Below, in pieces: positions 63,101-64,000 of a DNA stretch of 64,000 nucleotides. The position numbers were made by a program, and so were the translations under genes. Under the pieces are notes generated by a model. That model did no database searches, was not told the DNA's origin, and saw only the letters and a list, made by a program, of their open reading frames with translations. Each line of letters begins with the position of its first letter. Position 1 is the stretch's first letter. This DNA is from Gammaproteobacteria bacterium (GTDB taxonomy: Bacteria; Pseudomonadota; Gammaproteobacteria; Competibacterales; Competibacteraceae), in NCBI GenBank assembly GCA_024235095.1, contig JACKNC010000003.1, positions 613,341-677,340 of the forward strand, read 5' to 3'.

Positions 63101-63300
63101 TGCTCGATCACCGAGGTCACGGTTTTCTCGACCACCTCCGCGCTCGCTCCTGGGTAACTCGCGCTGATGCTGACCTGGGGCGGTGCGATGGGAGGATAGG
63201 CGGAGACGGGCAGATTGAGCAGAGCAATCGTTCCCGCCAAGGTGATGAGAATGGCCAGCACCCAGGCAAAGACAGGCCGGTCGATGAAGAAACGTGGCAT
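60166..63300 (-). CDS. RND (HAE-1) multidrug efflux pump, inner-membrane subunit
   Basis: 1044 residues, full length for AcrB/MexB homologues. N-terminus MPRFFIDRPVFAWVLAILIT; proton-relay aspartates in GLVVDDAIVVVENVER; conserved PVSAYPPIAPPQVSIS, GFSINVLSLFGLVLAIG, and LPTSFLPEEDQGYAF at the start of the second half. The last transmembrane part contains GLSAKNAILIIEFA. It exports lipophilic compounds with proton antiport through the membrane-fusion protein and an outer-membrane channel not in the window. Stop lies seven bases from the fusion-protein side gene order expected of an acrAB-like operon. Confidence 0.95.
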   Translation of the reverse strand: MPRFFIDRPVFAWVLAILITLAGTIALLNLPVSAYPPIAPPQVSISASYPGASAEVVEKTVTSVIEQQLTGVDNLIYFDSTSRSNGSVQITLTFLNGTDPDIAAVQVQNRLSVASPRLPEEVVRNGIIVAKANNDFLMVVALQSSDPAIDSYALNNLIAAQVLDPIRRLPGVGGATQFGSGYAMRIWLRPDQLHGHALSAADALKAVREQNIQIATGAIGAEPSVPGQGFTASVSAATRFTTAEEFGDIILRANSDGSNVRLKDVARIGLGAEAYGHDVHLEGEPIAGFAIQLAPEANALQVADAVRAKMDELQRYFPASVTWITPYDSTQFIRISIEEVVYTLFEAVVLVFLVILLFLQNLRATLIPTLVVPVALTGAFAGMYLFGFSINVLSLFGLVLAIGLVVDDAIVVVENVERIMTEESLPPKEAARKAMDQITGAVIAMTLVLAAVFIPMALVSGSVGVIYRQFALTIAISMGISALMALSFTPALCASLLKPPEAEHNRFLRAFNRFYLWLSRTYLARVTQAVRHTPRWMVAFLALTALAGFLFMRLPTSFLPEEDQGYAFAIIQLPPGANMERTGQVLREMESILKRNPAVEKVLDVAGFSFVGQGENVGLGFIRLKDWGQRTAPSQQIQAFIRQANGALQAIEGARIFVVNMPTVRGLGRFGGFDFRLEDRAGLGHAKLMEARDALLGAAARDPVLSGVRPNQLEDAPQLHLGVDRIQAQAMGLSLSDIYAAIQLMLAPVYANDFNYEGRVLKVLLQAEAPFRSRPEDLSYYYIPSSKGGIDDMVPLSSIVKADWSLAAPAIDHFNGYEAIQINGGAAPGHSSGEAVVAMRDIVEKDTPAGIGYEWAGASLQEIISGQQAPMLFALSLLVVFLALAALYESWSIPVAVMLVVPLGVLGALGLTWLRGLENDVYFKVGLIAVIGLSAKNAILIIEFANTLRQAGRGLIESTLEACRLRFRPILMTSIAFILGVTPLAISTGAGANSRHAIGTGVMGGMLGATVLGVLFVPVFFVVVRRLLGDKMDRAAINGFSTRQ

Positions 63301-63307
63301 GACTACC

Positions 63308-64000
63308 TCAGGACTTGGCCGGGGCCGTGGGAGCGGTGTCGGCTGCCGCCTCGGCCTTCACCTCGGCGCCCGGCTTGACCTTCTGAAGCCCGAGGACGAT
63401 GACCTGGTCGCCGTCCGCGAGCGCGCCGGTGAGGATCCAATCCTCGCGCGTCATACCGTGAGTCTCGACGCGCCGTTGCTCGACCTTGCCGGCGGCGTTC
63501 ACGATCAACACAAAGGCGCCGCTTGAGTCCCGCTGTACAGCCGCCTGGGGGATCAGGAAGGCGCGGTCGATCCGGCCTGCTGTCAGCCGCAGGGTGACGA
63601 ACATGCCCGGCAACAGGTGCCTCGTGGGGTTGGGCGCCACGGCCCGCAGCGAGACCGCTCCCGTGGCCGGATCCACGTCCTTGCCCGAGAAGTCGATGGT
63701 GCCCGTATGGGGATACGGGGCGCCGTCGGGCAGCACGATCTCCACCTTGGGCTCGGGCCGCGAGTCCACCCCTTGCCCGAGCGAGTTCCCGGTATCCTCG
63801 AGCCGTGCCAGCTCCGCCACCGACTGGCTGAAGTTCACGTAGATCGGATCGATCCGCTCGACGGTCGTGAGAGGGGTTGCCTCGTTCAGACCGACCAGCG
63901 CTCCTTCGGTGACCAGTGCGCGACCGGCGCGACCGGCGATAGGAGCCGTGACCGTGGCGTAGGAGAGATTCAGCTTGGCGCTCTCGACATTGGCCAGCGC
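63308..64000 (-). CDS. RND periplasmic adaptor (membrane-fusion) protein, 5' end outside window
   Basis: The frame is open to the window edge. ALANVESAKLNLSYATVTAP, GRAGRALVTEGALVG (lipoyl/barrel-sandwich region), RIDPIYVNFSQS, DPATGAVSLRAVAPNPTRHLLPGMFVTLRL (beta-barrel) and IPQAAVQRD (membrane-proximal domain) are typical of AcrA/MexA. The C-terminus is Ala/Pro-rich (EAAADTAPTAPAKS). Stop lies seven bases before the pump gene. Confidence 0.93.
   Translation of the reverse strand, partial: ALANVESAKLNLSYATVTAPIAGRAGRALVTEGALVGLNEATPLTTVERIDPIYVNFSQSVAELARLEDTGNSLGQGVDSRPEPKVEIVLPDGAPYPHTGTIDFSGKDVDPATGAVSLRAVAPNPTRHLLPGMFVTLRLTAGRIDRAFLIPQAAVQRDSSGAFVLIVNAAGKVEQRRVETHGMTREDWILTGALADGDQVIVLGLQKVKPGAEVKAEAAADTAPTAPAKS

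Overview
The window looks like the chromosome of a GC-rich gammaproteobacterium, perhaps a relative of Candidatus Competibacter. That is inferred from gene content and codon use; there is no rRNA gene to anchor it. The region is unusually dynamic: two large polyketide synthase genes sit among an integron, a decayed diversity-generating retroelement (DGR), at least eight insertion sequences, several MITE families and many broken genes.

1-10.7 kb: end of a GGDEF-EAL protein, a DUF938 methyltransferase, and a metallo-beta-lactamase-fold gene plus a NifX-like gene now split by an IS1595-family element. Next comes a decaying sugar-acid operon: glycerate 2-kinase (intact), garD (frameshift plus internal deletion) and a pta-type phosphate acetyltransferase (truncated, frameshifted, interrupted by an IS630 element).

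10.8-19.8 kb: an integron. The tyrosine-recombinase integrase (18.8-19.8 kb, + strand) is followed on its left by a leftward array of gene cassettes. They encode a membrane protein, two nuclease-like proteins, a putative DNA-binding protein, a SnoaL-like protein, a Fic protein, an SDR and an HExxH protein. attC sites separate them, and two copies of an ORF-less cassette carry an exceptionally long 205-bp attC. The far end is cut by a degenerate AT-rich IS630 element.

19.9-48.2 kb: PKS1 (KS-AT-DH-cMT-ER-KR-ACP) starts 98 bp after the integrase. PKS2 (KS-AT-DH-cMT-KR-ACP, then KS-DH-ER-KR-ACP without AT) starts at 36.5 kb. Neither has a thioesterase. Between them lie a Uma2-family protein, the DGR (reverse transcriptase, truncated template repeat, truncated avd, two DUF1566 targets with variable repeats), a hicB antitoxin with a truncated hicA, a broken retropepsin-like gene and an AAA-ATPase/nuclease.

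Throughout 28-51 kb a GC-rich palindromic repeat (C6-TTT..AAA-G6 hairpins) recurs. Two complete copies end in GTAA(C/G)CGTTCA and carry exact 8-bp target duplications, so it is a mobile MITE with IS66-like hallmarks. Copies lie inside PKS2 linkers, the DGR reverse transcriptase and other ORFs without breaking frame. Two copies flank a DUF559 nuclease gene that has replaced part of the DGR.

48.3-57.9 kb: an IS graveyard. A second IS1595 copy is followed by a MITE interrupted by an IS630-like element. Then comes an IS1-like element that contains an IS630 and an IS982, the IS982 in turn containing a 122-bp MITE; most junctions show exact target duplications. An IS21 follows.

58-64 kb: more ordinary genes: a DUF3238-like protein, a split ChrA chromate transporter pair, an RND efflux pump and its membrane-fusion protein, which runs off the edge.
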